The position numbers and the translations under genes are program-made. From Armatimonadota bacterium (lineage in GTDB: Bacteria; Armatimonadota; Fimbriimonadia; Fimbriimonadales; Fimbriimonadaceae): 64,000 bases of DNA. The DNA is taken from contig JAFDWQ010000003.1 of NCBI GenBank assembly GCA_018268395.1, positions 703,353 through 767,352 of the forward strand. Direction: 5' to 3'. Below are positions 50,267-59,756 of this stretch, one piece after another; position 1 is the first letter of the stretch; each line of letters starts with the position of its first letter. Under the pieces are notes generated by a model. It was not told the DNA's origin and ran no database searches. It saw nothing but the letters and a program-made list of their open reading frames with translations.

Positions 50267-50296
50267 ACCTCCGTCGCGATGCGTCGCGACGGAGGT
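50267..50296 (+). terminator. Hairpin terminator after the thioredoxin gene
   Basis: A perfect 13-bp stem (50267-50279 with 50284-50296, loop TGCG) 52 bases after the stop codon, followed by a short pyrimidine tract but no long T-run. Confidence 0.55.
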
Positions 50297-50355
50297 CCTC
50301 TCTTGCCCTGACGTCCGGTCCGGTCGTCGGTCTCGACGATCGAAAGCCCGAATTT

Positions 50356-50384
50356 TTGCCGGCCCGTACTTTTGCTGATAAGAT
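50356..50384 (+). promoter_or_regulatory. Sigma-70-like promoter of the large Cys/Trp-motif protein gene
   Basis: TTGCCG (50356-50361), 17 bases, TAAGAT (50379-50384). The leader would be about 50 nt and contains GGAGAGGAAT near the ATG. Confidence 0.6.
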
Positions 50385-50441
50385 AAAGGGTGCGCGTTCT
50401 TGTGCGGCCGATTGGCTGTGAGCGCGCGGAGAGGAATCTGA

Positions 50442-52571
50442 ATGGCAAACGAAGCACGTAAGGGCGCCGGTGAGCGCCTCGTCATCTCTATCGACCTGAA
50501 AGCCGGATCCAACGGCGAACGACCGGAAGGCCTCACTGCCTATCTCTTTGACGCCGGAGGGAAGCTGATCGAGCAGCGTCCCATCGGAAAGGGAGGAAAA
50601 CTCGAGTTCAAGGCGACGGCACCGGCGGTCGACCAGGACTACCGGCTGATCGTGGGACCGGACACGGGCGACGAGAAGCCCACGCTGTCCGGTCTGCGGA
50701 GGGCGCAAGCGTTCGAATCACGGATCACGTCCCTCGGCTCCCAATGGAAAGGGACGCGCGACTTCGTCATCGACGGTCTGATATGGGACGAGTGGCTTCG
50801 GCCACGGTGTTGCGTCCGAGGCAAAGTCGTCAAGCGCGTCGGAACGGGGTCGCACGCGGTGGAACTGCCCGTCTGCAGTTCCACGGTCGAAGTCTACGAA
50901 GTGGACCCGCTCGAGATCCTCCTGCCGCGGATCCCTGACCTCGAACTTGATAAGTTCCGACGGTACATCGTCGACCGACCGATCCCCCGACCCGGTGACC
51001 CGCCGCCTTTCGAGCGCGGGCCGATCGGACCGCCGCCACTGCCTCCGCAAACGGGCCTCATGGCGAAGTTCCGAGGAGGGGGCCTGGATCTGTCGGCCTT
51101 GTCCGGAGACCGACAAAGGATGTTCGACACGTTACCGGACTCGTTTCGGGCGGCCGTCTCGTCCGGCGACATGCGGACTCTTCGGTCCGAGCTGCTGCTG
51201 AACCCTCACATCGCGTGGCCGATCTTCTGCTGGTTCTGGCCCCGGTTCGTCACCAAGACAAAGGTCGGGGAAGGCGCCGTCGATTCCCAAGGTCGATTCA
51301 AGGTCTGCTTCAGGCGCAGTTTCTGGAACCCGGACCAGCCCGACCTTTGGTTCAAGGTCGTCCAGGACAAGGGGACGCCCGAGGAGGCGGTCATTCACGC
51401 GCTCTATCCCGTGGGGTGCCATACCTGGTGGAACTTCGCCTGCGGATCGGAGGTCACGCTATACGCCGGGCCCCACGCGCGGACGTGTTACGACGATCCC
51501 GTTTACGGAATGGACGGTGAGTGGGTCGTTTTGGAAGCCATCGGAACGGTTTCGCCGGACGCGGTCTACGGGTTGAGCCAGACCCTTGCCGGATCGACGA
51601 CGTCCGGAGTTTCGGGGAACATCGGGACGATCGAGAACGGCGGGCCGGTCGACTCCCCGTTCGCGAACCTGATCCGAATCCGGCTTCAGTTTTCGGCGGG
51701 ACTTAGGGCGCTGGGGGCGATGTACCGCGTGTCGGCTTCGGTCGACGGTGGCGCGACCTGGACGTTGCTCGACCGGGAGGTTCGAAGGACGTACGTCAGG
51801 ACCGTCGGCGGCCATCCGGTCTACGACAGGCTCAAGCTGGGACCGACCACGGCCGCCCCGATCAACTTCTTCTCTTCGCAGCCACTGGCTGCTCCGTTGG
51901 GTGGCGCATGGACCATCCCGGCCGGCAGCGAACGCGACGATCTCACGAGCGCTTATCTGCCGACGATCGGTGCAGGGCCGACCGAACTCACGAACGGAAA
52001 AGTGCTGTTGCGGGTGGAAGTCTTCGACAATACGGGCGCGGCGATGCCGATGGGCGGGCCAGTGCCGTATGACTTTTACCTGTACGTCAGCCCGTCCGTC
52101 GATCCGGTCGACGCCGGGACGCTTCCTGCGACCGTCTCGGTCGGGGGTAACGCAATGGAATTCACGTTGCACGTGGACAACCGTCCGTGCTATGCCGAAA
52201 TCCAACAGCCGAGGATCGGGAGCGACCTGGCTAGCCTGAACTGTGGCGGACTGACCTACCATGACGCTAGTGCCGACCTCGAAGTCCCGTTCGTCGCGTC
52301 GCATCCCGAGATGCGGTGCTGGCACGAGTTCGGAATGGTCCGCGGTGCGAACAACGCGTTCCCGTTCGTCGAGTCCGCCGACGCGACCCCTGGATACTTC
52401 CGCGCGACCGCCTCGATCTCAGACATGCTCGGAGGCTGCTCCGGAGCAGCGTTCTCGGCCAATTTGTCCGTCTTCGCACTGGCGACGGACGGTTGGGACA
52501 GGCAGAGCCAGTTCGACCGGTACTGGGTGTACGCGTTCATGTTGACGCCAGGGCCGTTGCCGCATCCTTAA
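50442..52571 (+). CDS. Large uncharacterised protein with Cys/Trp motifs (CHTWWNFACGSEVT)
   Basis: A 709-residue protein without signal peptide or membrane segment. Residues 10-65 form a beta-sandwich-like domain (LVISIDLKAGSNG, LTAYLFDAGGKLIEQRPIGK). Residues 120-155 (RCCVRGKVVKR, ELPVCSSTVEVYEVDPLEILLPRIPDL) resemble a carboxypeptidase-regulatory-like fold. A proline-rich linker (190-205) is followed by IAWPIFCWFWPRF and then VGCHTWWNFACGSEVTLYAG; the CHTWWNxxCGSEVT motif recurs in large hypothetical proteins I have seen in other phyla, without a known role. The second half has several beta domains (ASVDGGATWTLLDREVRRTYV, YDFYLYVSPSVDP, MEFTLHVDNRP). GGAGAGGAAT is the ribosome site. I do not assign a function. 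Confidence 0.85.
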   Translation: MANEARKGAGERLVISIDLKAGSNGERPEGLTAYLFDAGGKLIEQRPIGKGGKLEFKATAPAVDQDYRLIVGPDTGDEKPTLSGLRRAQAFESRITSLGSQWKGTRDFVIDGLIWDEWLRPRCCVRGKVVKRVGTGSHAVELPVCSSTVEVYEVDPLEILLPRIPDLELDKFRRYIVDRPIPRPGDPPPFERGPIGPPPLPPQTGLMAKFRGGGLDLSALSGDRQRMFDTLPDSFRAAVSSGDMRTLRSELLLNPHIAWPIFCWFWPRFVTKTKVGEGAVDSQGRFKVCFRRSFWNPDQPDLWFKVVQDKGTPEEAVIHALYPVGCHTWWNFACGSEVTLYAGPHARTCYDDPVYGMDGEWVVLEAIGTVSPDAVYGLSQTLAGSTTSGVSGNIGTIENGGPVDSPFANLIRIRLQFSAGLRALGAMYRVSASVDGGATWTLLDREVRRTYVRTVGGHPVYDRLKLGPTTAAPINFFSSQPLAAPLGGAWTIPAGSERDDLTSAYLPTIGAGPTELTNGKVLLRVEVFDNTGAAMPMGGPVPYDFYLYVSPSVDPVDAGTLPATVSVGGNAMEFTLHVDNRPCYAEIQQPRIGSDLASLNCGGLTYHDASADLEVPFVASHPEMRCWHEFGMVRGANNAFPFVESADATPGYFRATASISDMLGGCSGAAFSANLSVFALATDGWDRQSQFDRYWVYAFMLTPGPLPHP

Positions 52572-52596
52572 GTCGCGGATTGGTCCACGAGCAAAA

Positions 52597-52624
52597 CCGT
52601 CGGTCCAGGCCTCCGGGCCGACGG
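52597..52624. terminator. Bidirectional hairpin terminator, copy 1 of a repeated element
   Basis: A 28-base hairpin (CCGTCGG / CCGACGG ends) lies 26 bases after the stop of the large protein gene. On the minus strand it is followed by TTTTG, so it can end transcripts of the convergent small membrane gene. A near-identical copy is at 53123-53150. Confidence 0.6.
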
Positions 52625-52717
52625 GTCTCCAATCTTTCTCACGACCCGGACATCAAGGACAAGATCTGACTTGGCGACAAGTTCGGACCGTAGGCGGAAC
52701 GGCGACCGAAAAGGTCG

Positions 52718-53056
52718 CTAGGAGTTGTGCTGTCGCGATTGCAGCCCTTTTCGGGCTACATTCGCGCAGTACACGGCTATGTAAGCGACGGCGATGCAAA
52801 GGACGCTCGCCGAACCTTGCAGGGCGTGGACCCACCCTAACTCGCGGACGACGGACCAACCAAGTCGCAAGTCGTTGAGGTCGCCGAGGCGATTCAATTG
52901 GACAAAGAGAAGAATCCCGATCAGTGGCAGCCCGAACCGGGCCTTGAGGGCTCCGGCGAAGGCTGCGACTACGGCCAAAGGAACGGCCGAGATCCACATC
53001 GACCCGATGTCGGGTTGCTTGTCCCCGATTTCGCTGAGCAAGGACCAGACGGGCAC
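52718..53056 (-). CDS. Small membrane protein of unknown function
   Basis: A 112-residue protein, starting at a GTG, with three hydrophobic segments (ISAVPLAVVAAFAGALKARF, LPLIGILLFVQLNRL, ALQGSASVLCIAVAYIAVYCANVA). The family is not recognised. It is isolated between two copies of the same hairpin. A TAATAC hexamer lies a few bases before the start codon. Coding potential is supported by the membrane segments only. Confidence 0.55.
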   Translation of the reverse strand: MPVWSLLSEIGDKQPDIGSMWISAVPLAVVAAFAGALKARFGLPLIGILLFVQLNRLGDLNDLRLGWSVVRELGWVHALQGSASVLCIAVAYIAVYCANVARKGLQSRQHNS

Positions 53057-53122
53057 CGAAGTATTACTCTACCGGCGAGTGTCAAGTTCTGAACGTCGTC
53101 GTTCCAGACACAATGAGAAAAA

Positions 53123-53150
53123 CCGTCGGTCCGGGCCTCCAGGCCGACGG
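53123..53150. terminator. Hairpin terminator, copy 2 of the repeated element
   Basis: Same 28-base hairpin as at 52597-52624 with two substitutions (A/G at base 11 and G/A at base 19). On the minus strand it is followed by TTTTTC, a good terminator geometry. It is just upstream of the AraC-DinB gene. Confidence 0.6.
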
Positions 53151-53167
53151 GTTTCCTGTTATCGGAC

Positions 53168-54094
53168 ATGGACGCGGACTTCGAAAGACGGCTGGACAAC
53201 CTCGTGCGCGGTCTTGCTTCGACGCGGGGCCTGGACGCGACAAACGTCGCCAGAGCGTTCGACTACAGCGTCGCCCAGACTTACCGGTTGTTCGCCAAGA
53301 CGGTCGGTGAAAGCCCAGGGCGCTTCAGGCGCCGGTTGCTACTCGAACGCGCTGCTGCGAAGCTGAGCACCCCAAGGACCACGGTCGGCTCGGTCGCGGT
53401 CGAAGCCGGCTATGGCTCGACCGAAGGGTTCGCCCGCGCGTTCGAAAAGTCGTTCAAGACGAAGCCCACGGAGTGGCGCAAGCGGCCGGGGCCGTACCCG
53501 TGGCTTCCCGCTCCGAGCGGGATCCACTATTGGCAGGGCGCGTTCGTCCGCTCCATGTCCCAAGGAACGAAAACAATGAACCCGATAAGACACATGGTCG
53601 CACACGACCTTTGGACGACATCGCGCCTCCTGGACCGCGCGCAGACACTCGGTGACGACGCCCTCGACGCTTCGCTGATACCGCCGGTCACCGTCGTCGC
53701 GTTCGAAGGCGAAGACAAGACCCTCCGCGTCGTCCTCGACCGGCTCGTCATGGCGAAAGAAGTCTGGGTCGCCGCGATCAAGGGCCGAGAGTTCGACTTT
53801 GCCGCACGCGACTCGTCCGTCGCGGGCATGATCGCCCGCCATGCCGCATCCGGCGTAGAGTTCAGCGACCTCGTCGAAGACCTCGATCAAGAAGGGAAGT
53901 GGGACGACCTCTTCATCGACGCGATGTGCTGCCCGCCGGAAACGTTCACCTTTGGAGGAGTCGTGGCGCACGTCCTCAATTTCGCCGCAGTCCGACGTTC
54001 CCTCGTCCTGCGCGAGTTTGCGAGACTCGGCCATGACGACCTTGGATACGGCGACCCGATCGACTACGAACGAAAGGCGGAAGCGGGCGTCTAG
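53168..54094 (+). CDS. AraC-type HTH fused to a DinB-like domain
   Basis: A 308-residue fusion. Residues 1-105 are an AraC/XylS double helix-turn-helix (FDYSVAQTYRLFAKTVGESPG, then VAVEAGYGSTEGFARAFEKSFKTKPTEWRK, a normal second HTH). Residues 137-300 form a DinB-like four-helix domain (MVAHDLWTTSRLLDRAQTLGD, LVMAKEVWVAAIKGREFDF, THGGVVAHVLNFAAVRRSLVL-like pattern) with candidate metal-binding histidines at His140 (HMVAHD) and in VVAHVLNF. It may be a regulator whose activity depends on a thiol or metal ligand. The 3' end overlaps the convergent tricorn gene by four bases. Confidence 0.8.
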   Translation: MDADFERRLDNLVRGLASTRGLDATNVARAFDYSVAQTYRLFAKTVGESPGRFRRRLLLERAAAKLSTPRTTVGSVAVEAGYGSTEGFARAFEKSFKTKPTEWRKRPGPYPWLPAPSGIHYWQGAFVRSMSQGTKTMNPIRHMVAHDLWTTSRLLDRAQTLGDDALDASLIPPVTVVAFEGEDKTLRVVLDRLVMAKEVWVAAIKGREFDFAARDSSVAGMIARHAASGVEFSDLVEDLDQEGKWDDLFIDAMCCPPETFTFGGVVAHVLNFAAVRRSLVLREFARLGHDDLGYGDPIDYERKAEAGV

Positions 54095-57000
54095 CCGCCC
54101 GCTCCCTTCGTCCGCACCCTGTCCGGCGGCTGTTGCGGCCACTGGACAGGCTTCTTCTTCAGCGCCTCGAGCATCGATTTCACCGCCACGTCGAGTTGCG
54201 GGTCGGTGCCCTTGACCCAGGCGCCGGGATCGGAAGGCACGTCGATGTCCGGGGACACGCCCGCGCCTTCGATGACCCACGACTTGCCTGTGAACATGCC
54301 GTAGTTCGGAACGTTGATCACGCCCCCGTCGACGAGCGGCCATCCCGGTGACGAGCCGACTTCGCCGCCCATGGTGCGACGACCGATCAGGGGGCCGAGG
54401 CCAAGGTCTTTGAACCGGTGCGGGAACTCTTCACCGCAAGAGATCGCAAACTCGTTGATCAGGCAGCACATCGGTCCGATGAAGGCGTCGCTTTGTCTCG
54501 ACCAAGGCTCGCGGCTGTTCCGCATGTTGAAGTAACCGGAGACCTTTGCTCCGAGGACGTTGTTCACGAGCGTCTGGATGTAGCCCCCGTTGTTGAAGCG
54601 GTCGTCGACGATCAGGGCCTCCTTGTTGCGCTGCGAAAAGTATTGCTTGATGAAGTCGCTCATGTCGTCGTCGCCCATCGCGGCGAGATGAAGATAACCC
54701 ACCCGGCCGCCGCTCGCCTTCTCGACGTACTTGCGGTTGTTCGCGACCCACTCGACGTAGCGCATCCTCCCTTCGTCGGCGACGGGCTTGACGTAGACCG
54801 TAAAAGCACCGACACCGGTCGCGTCCTTGGCGAAGGTCAAGGAGACGACTTGTCCGGCCCGACCGACCAAGGCGTCCGACACGTCCATCACGGACGACAC
54901 GGGCTCGCCGCCGACCTTGAGCAGGAACATGCCGTCCTTGACGCCCAGCGAAGGATCGGCCAAGGGGGAACGTTCCGAGGCCCTGTAACCGTCGCCCCTG
55001 ACGATATGGGAGACCTTGATCTTCGTCCCCTCCGCGGCATAGTCGACGCCGAGGTACGACGCCGCGAGCCGAGGTTTGACGTTCCGCCCGTCACCACCGC
55101 CGAGGTACTGGTGCGACGACCCGATTTCGGCCTGCATCCAACGGATGAGTTCGTTCAGCTCCGGTCGGCTCCGCACGCTCGGCAACATGGCGCTGTACTT
55201 CGCCCCGATCGCGTCCCAGTCGTTGCCGTGCATGTTCTCGACATAGAAATAGTCGCGCGAGAGCCTCCAGGCGTCCCAGAAGATCTGCTTCCACTCGGTC
55301 AAGGGCTCGATCTGGAGCCGCAGTCCGCCGAAGGACAGGACGCCCGCCGTCGGAGGCAGGTCGCTGCCGGTCGAGTCGACGACGCGGAACGTCCGGCCCC
55401 GCCCGACGAGGAGCTTGCTCCCGTCCTTACTGAGCTCGAAGCCGCCGCCCGGTGTCACCGTACCGCCCTTCTTCGCCGCGATATCGTAGTACGTGACGTT
55501 GCCTTCGCCGGCGAAAAGGACGCGGTTCCCGACCATCGCGATCCGGGTGTACGTCCCGTTGACCGGAAGTTCGATACGGCGCTCATAGAGGCCGTCCCAA
55601 TCGATCCGGAAAGGCTCGTCTTTCTTGTCCTCCTTCTTCGGCTCGCTCTCCTCAGGGTCCATGACGGCGAAGGGGCTCTTCGTGTCCGCCTTCAGCGGCA
55701 CGATGTAAGCGATCCCGGTCTTCCCGAGGTTGAGCTGGTTGAGGATCGGATCGTTGTTGACGCCGAGCTCACGGTTGCTCAAAAACGCCAGCCACTTTCC
55801 GTCCTGGCTGAACGCGACGCCCGTATCGTCCGACGTGCCGTCGCCCACGACTTTCGACTGTCCGGTCTCGAGCTCGTACAACTCGATCTGACTGATCGAC
55901 GTATGGAGGACCGTCCGGTCGAACGCCACCCACTTCGAGTCGGGCGAGAAGCTCACGACCGGGCCCCGCCAAGAACCCGTGAAGCGGGCGATCTCCTTGT
56001 CCTCGCCGGTGGCGACGTTCAGGGCGCCGAGCCGCATCCGGCTATCGTAGGTGACGATCCACTTTCCGTCGGGCGACCAGACCAGGGACATGACCTGCCG
56101 CTTACCGTCCGAGAGCTTCTTCGCTCCCGTACCGTCGGCGTCCGAGACCCAGACCTGCTGCTCGCCCGATTCGTCGCTGACATAGGCGACTTTCTTCGCG
56201 TCCGGCGACATCCTCGCCTGTTGGAGCCTGGCACCCGGCTTCGCTTTCCACAACCTGGCCTCGCCTTCGCCGACGGGCAAGGAGACGATCTGGCCGCGCG
56301 TTTCGACCAGGGCCCGTTTGGCTCCCGGAGTCAGCGTCGCGTCGACCGAATAGTCCTGAGCGGCGACCGTGTACGGCCGCGTGTGGACGAGGTCGCTCTG
56401 AAGGTCGAACGTCACCGCCGACGTCTTGCCCGTCGCAGGATCGAAGACCTCGACGTCGCGGCCCTTCTCATAGACCACCTTCGTGCCGTCGGTCGAGAGT
56501 TCGCGCATCTCGACGTCGTAGGGTCCCGCTTCCTTCTTCGGTCTACCCCCCGACGCCTCGACCGACATCAGCGTGAACTTCGCGCCTTCCTGGTTGACGA
56601 AGTAGATCCTGCTCCCGCACCAGACCGGATACTCGTTCGTGCCTTCCAGGTCGGTCAGTTGCTTGAACTGTCCGTTGCGGTGCACCCAAATCTGGTTCGA
56701 CATCCCCCCGATGTAATGGAACCATGCCGTCGACCAACGCAGGAACCGCGTGAAGGTGAAGTCGTCTTGCGTCGGTCCGAACCAGACGTGGCTGGCGAAT
56801 TCCAGAGGCACCCGCTTCGGCGCGCCGCCCGCGACGGGGACGGACTCGTAGACGTAACTTTCGGGGATGCCGATCCGCCGGTAGACCACGCTCTTGCCGT
56901 CGGGCGTCCAACCGGTCACGGCGCGGAACTCCATCGCCGGGGTCACGCGCTTCGGCGCACCGCCTTCGACGGGCATGACATAGGCGCCGCGGAACCCGTC

Positions 57001-57231
57001 GTATTCGGCGTGAAAGGCGACCGTTTTCCCGTCAGGGCTGAAGACGGGATTGTCTTCGAGCCCAGGGTCGCTCGTCAGGCGCCTCGCGCCGCCCGTTTTG
57101 AGGTCGCCGATCCAGACGTCGCCTTCGCAACTGAAGGCCACCATATCGCCGTGGACGTCGGGATAGCGGAGGAACGGGGGCCCTTGGAGCGTCGGGGCCA
57201 TCAAAATGAAGGGTAACGCGATCGCGTTCAT
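54091..57231 (-). CDS. Tricorn-like protease (beta-propeller, PDZ and S41 domain)
   Basis: A 1046-residue exported or envelope protease related to the tricorn core. The start at 57231 gives a short hydrophobic N-terminus. A first propeller (residues 20-330: FSPDGKTVAFHAEYDGF, WTPDGKSVVYRR), a second WD40-like propeller (residues 360-620: MSPDAKKVAYVSDESGEQQVWVS, WSPDGKWIVTYD) and a PDZ-like domain (VKDGMFLLKVGGEPVSSVMDVSDALVGRAGQ) precede the S41 domain, with ALIVDDRFNNGG and the nucleophile region LINEFAISCGEEFPHRF and GPLIGRRTMGGEVG. It trims peptides to short fragments. Gene is convergent with the AraC-DinB gene. Confidence 0.9.
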   Translation of the reverse strand: MNAIALPFILMAPTLQGPPFLRYPDVHGDMVAFSCEGDVWIGDLKTGGARRLTSDPGLEDNPVFSPDGKTVAFHAEYDGFRGAYVMPVEGGAPKRVTPAMEFRAVTGWTPDGKSVVYRRIGIPESYVYESVPVAGGAPKRVPLEFASHVWFGPTQDDFTFTRFLRWSTAWFHYIGGMSNQIWVHRNGQFKQLTDLEGTNEYPVWCGSRIYFVNQEGAKFTLMSVEASGGRPKKEAGPYDVEMRELSTDGTKVVYEKGRDVEVFDPATGKTSAVTFDLQSDLVHTRPYTVAAQDYSVDATLTPGAKRALVETRGQIVSLPVGEGEARLWKAKPGARLQQARMSPDAKKVAYVSDESGEQQVWVSDADGTGAKKLSDGKRQVMSLVWSPDGKWIVTYDSRMRLGALNVATGEDKEIARFTGSWRGPVVSFSPDSKWVAFDRTVLHTSISQIELYELETGQSKVVGDGTSDDTGVAFSQDGKWLAFLSNRELGVNNDPILNQLNLGKTGIAYIVPLKADTKSPFAVMDPEESEPKKEDKKDEPFRIDWDGLYERRIELPVNGTYTRIAMVGNRVLFAGEGNVTYYDIAAKKGGTVTPGGGFELSKDGSKLLVGRGRTFRVVDSTGSDLPPTAGVLSFGGLRLQIEPLTEWKQIFWDAWRLSRDYFYVENMHGNDWDAIGAKYSAMLPSVRSRPELNELIRWMQAEIGSSHQYLGGGDGRNVKPRLAASYLGVDYAAEGTKIKVSHIVRGDGYRASERSPLADPSLGVKDGMFLLKVGGEPVSSVMDVSDALVGRAGQVVSLTFAKDATGVGAFTVYVKPVADEGRMRYVEWVANNRKYVEKASGGRVGYLHLAAMGDDDMSDFIKQYFSQRNKEALIVDDRFNNGGYIQTLVNNVLGAKVSGYFNMRNSREPWSRQSDAFIGPMCCLINEFAISCGEEFPHRFKDLGLGPLIGRRTMGGEVGSSPGWPLVDGGVINVPNYGMFTGKSWVIEGAGVSPDIDVPSDPGAWVKGTDPQLDVAVKSMLEALKKKPVQWPQQPPDRVRTKGAGG

Positions 57232-57313
57232 GCGTCGCGCCTGTTTACCCTGTCCGGGGGCCCTATGCCAGCTTTGAGCCGGACCCCTTGTCTTGGAGAT
57301 CCATGACCGCAAG

Positions 57314-58102
57314 CTAGGAGCGGCGTCGCCGTTTGCTCAGCGCGAGCCATACGGCTCCGCCGAACACCATGGCGGAAGCCGGTTCGGGAACGACGCCATA
57401 GATGTATTGGATTCCCATGATGTCGTCCTCGGACAACGTCCTTTTGCCGCCCGAATAGGTCGGATACATGACCGATCCGACGACGTCGGAATGTCCGAGC
57501 CCGAGGGCATGGCCGATCTCATGGAGGGCGACGGTCTGCAGGTCGTACTTGGCCCCGTCGTCGGCGTCGAAGGCATCGTCGACCCATTCTTTGGTGATGT
57601 TGAAGTGGAGGTCGCCTGTCAGGGTCCCGCCTGCGCCGTAGAGCGCCTCGGTGCCGGGCAGGTAGGCGTGGGCGAGCACGGAGCTCGAACTGAATCCGCC
57701 GATCACGCCGATGCGGATGTCTCCAAGGTGCCCTCCCATAGCCTCGGGCGCACCGCCGTCCACGTGTCCGTCCATCACAGGCCCCAAGGTTGTGATCGCG
57801 GCCACCGAGGACCAGGTCGCAAAGGCGGCACTGATCATGGCGACCTCTTCGGTCTCCATAGGCGTTCCCACGAGCATCCCCATTTCCCCGGTCTTCAGGC
57901 CGTCGTGGTCTTCGTAGGAACCGATGCCGAGTCCGCCGCCCATGAAAGACCAAGTGACCAGGCCGGGAGTTCCTTCGTGACCGTCGAGGTGCGTGGCTAC
58001 GTTCGGGCCAAACCCCCATTTCGTCCCCAGCGTATCGTAGGCGGACGCGGAAGTAGCGATCGCCAAGACGGCGAGGACCGGCAGTGTTCTGACGTGCTTC
58101 AT
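57314..58102 (-). CDS. Matrixin-like zinc metalloprotease with PEP-CTERM anchor
   Basis: A 262-residue secreted protein. A signal peptide (residues 1-21, [21 protein letters not shown]) precedes a matrixin domain with the zinc motif [13 protein letters not shown] and a Met-turn VMYPTYSGG. The C-terminus is [25 protein letters not shown], a PEP-CTERM sorting signal (VPEP, hydrophobic stretch, basic tail), which is cleaved by an exosortase and retains the protein in the envelope. The ATG at 58102 has GAGAGGAG upstream. The tricorn protease gene follows on the same strand (82 bases), so both proteases may be co-expressed. Confidence 0.9.
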   Translation of the reverse strand: MKHVRTLPVLAVLAIATSASAYDTLGTKWGFGPNVATHLDGHEGTPGLVTWSFMGGGLGIGSYEDHDGLKTGEMGMLVGTPMETEEVAMISAAFATWSSVAAITTLGPVMDGHVDGGAPEAMGGHLGDIRIGVIGGFSSSSVLAHAYLPGTEALYGAGGTLTGDLHFNITKEWVDDAFDADDGAKYDLQTVALHEIGHALGLGHSDVVGSVMYPTYSGGKRTLSEDDIMGIQYIYGVVPEPASAMVFGGAVWLALSKRRRRS

Positions 58103-58143
58103 GGCTCCTCTCAAATCGGGGCGACCCAACGCCCCACCAGAAC

Positions 58144-58149
58144 ATTATA
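58144..58149 (-). promoter_or_regulatory. Candidate -10 element (TATAAT) of the matrixin gene
   Basis: TATAAT on the minus strand lies 41 bases upstream of the ATG at 58102, leaving a leader of about 34 nt with a GAGAGGAG ribosome site. No convincing -35 box. Confidence 0.4.
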
Positions 58150-58263
58150 GGGATTTCAACGGGAAATCGGGACAAAAACGTTGTGGTTTTTTCCTGGAAC
58201 GCTGCGGAGGTCGACGAATTTGTGCCTTCGACTTGGACGGAAGCGGTCGTGCAGGGCCACCGG

Positions 58264-58269
58264 TACACT
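58264..58269 (+). promoter_or_regulatory. Candidate -10 element (TACACT) of gatB
   Basis: TACACT lies eight bases before the ATG at 58278. Confidence 0.35.
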
Positions 58270-58277
58270 CCGTTCCG

Positions 58278-59756
58278 ATGCCCGAGTACACCGCCAGCGT
58301 GGGGATGGAGGTCCATGCCGAGCTCCTGACGAAGAGCAAGATGTTCTGCAGGTGCGCCGTGGCCTTCGGCGGTGAACCGAACACAAGGGTTTGCCCCGTC
58401 TGCCTCGGCCTCCCCGGCGCTTTGCCCGTCCCCAACAAGGCCGCGATCGACATGGTGCTGAGGACGGCGCTCGCATTGAACTGCGAGATCGCGTATGAAA
58501 GCGTCTTCCACCGCAAGAACTATTTCTATCCCGACCTTCCTAAGGGCTTCCAGACCACGCAATACGGCGAGACGAACCCATTCGGCTATCACGGTTGGCT
58601 CGACGTCCCGACGAAGGGTGGCAGCAGCAAGCGCGTGCGCATCCGCCGCGTGCACCTGGAGGAGGACACGGGCAAGCTGACCCATCTGTCCGGCGTCGGG
58701 AGCGGGGTGGACTATAACCGTGCCGGAGTGCCCTTGATGGAGATCGTCACGGACTTTCCTCCGGACATCACCGACGCCGACCTCGCCCGCGAGTACCTCG
58801 TCCAGCTCCGCGCGGTGCTGGTGTGGCTCGGCGTCTGCGACGGCAAGATGGAAGAGGGGAGCCTACGGTGCGAGCCGAACGTGAGCGTGCGGCCGGACGG
58901 GAGCGAGGCCTATGGCACGAAGACGGAGATCAAGAACCTGAACAGCTTCCGCTCGGTGCAGCTCGGGGTGGAGTTCGAGGTCGCGCGGCAGGCGGCGTTG
59001 CTGGACGCGGGCGGGACGGTCGTACAGGAGACCCGTGGCTGGAACGAGTCGACGCTCTCGACGTTCGTCATGCGGACGAAGGAGAGCGAGCAGGACTACC
59101 GCTACTTCACGTGCCCCGACCTTGCACCGATGCACTTCGAACGCGAGGAGATCGAGGAGATGCGTGCCGCGCTGCCGGAGCTGCCGTCGGCCAAGCGGGA
59201 ACGGTACCGACGCGAATTGGGACTGAGCGACGAGCACGTCGAACAGCTCACGGGGGACAGGGAGTGGTCGGAGTTCTTCGACGCGTGCGTGGCGCTGGGC
59301 GGCGACGCGCAGACGGTCTGTAACGCGATGAACGGGGACTTCGCCAAGCTACTGAACGAGTCGGGACAGTGTGCCTTGGTCGACGGGGACCATGATCATG
59401 AAGGTCGTCCGGCGAGTCTGGTCCGTCCGCGGCACCTCGTCGATCTGGCCGGGCTGGTCAAGGGAGGCCAGGCGAACAGCAAAGTGGCCAAAACGTTACT
59501 GGACGAGGCCTTCGCATCGGGAGCCTTGCCGTCCACGACCCTAGAATCCCGAGGGCTCGCGCAGGTCTCCGACGCTCAAGCCATCGCGGCAGCGGTGGAT
59601 CAGGTCATCGCGGACAACCCTGGCCCGGTGGAGCAGTACCGGTCGGGGAAGGAGGGCGTGATCGGTTTTCTGGTAGGCGCGGTCATGAAAGCAACCCAAG
59701 GGCGGGCCAATCCGTCCATGGTTCAAGACGAGATGAGAAGGAGACTGTCGGAATGA
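58278..59756 (+). CDS. gatB: Aspartyl/glutamyl-tRNA amidotransferase subunit B
   Basis: A 492-residue subunit of the GatCAB amidotransferase that converts Glu-tRNA-Gln and Asp-tRNA-Asn to the amides. Motifs: [38 protein letters not shown] (zinc-site cysteines), [74 protein letters not shown], and the C-terminal helical/YqeY-like tail ([20 protein letters not shown]). The ATG at 58278 is used. Its stop overlaps the start of the next gene by four bases (ATGA). Confidence 0.95.
   Translation: MPEYTASVGMEVHAELLTKSKMFCRCAVAFGGEPNTRVCPVCLGLPGALPVPNKAAIDMVLRTALALNCEIAYESVFHRKNYFYPDLPKGFQTTQYGETNPFGYHGWLDVPTKGGSSKRVRIRRVHLEEDTGKLTHLSGVGSGVDYNRAGVPLMEIVTDFPPDITDADLAREYLVQLRAVLVWLGVCDGKMEEGSLRCEPNVSVRPDGSEAYGTKTEIKNLNSFRSVQLGVEFEVARQAALLDAGGTVVQETRGWNESTLSTFVMRTKESEQDYRYFTCPDLAPMHFEREEIEEMRAALPELPSAKRERYRRELGLSDEHVEQLTGDREWSEFFDACVALGGDAQTVCNAMNGDFAKLLNESGQCALVDGDHDHEGRPASLVRPRHLVDLAGLVKGGQANSKVAKTLLDEAFASGALPSTTLESRGLAQVSDAQAIAAAVDQVIADNPGPVEQYRSGKEGVIGFLVGAVMKATQGRANPSMVQDEMRRRLSE

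Noticed and set aside
54418-57216. 932-codon open frame on the plus strand opposite the tricorn protease
   Set aside because: No domain or signal; it is the mirror of a well-conserved coding sequence in GC-rich DNA.
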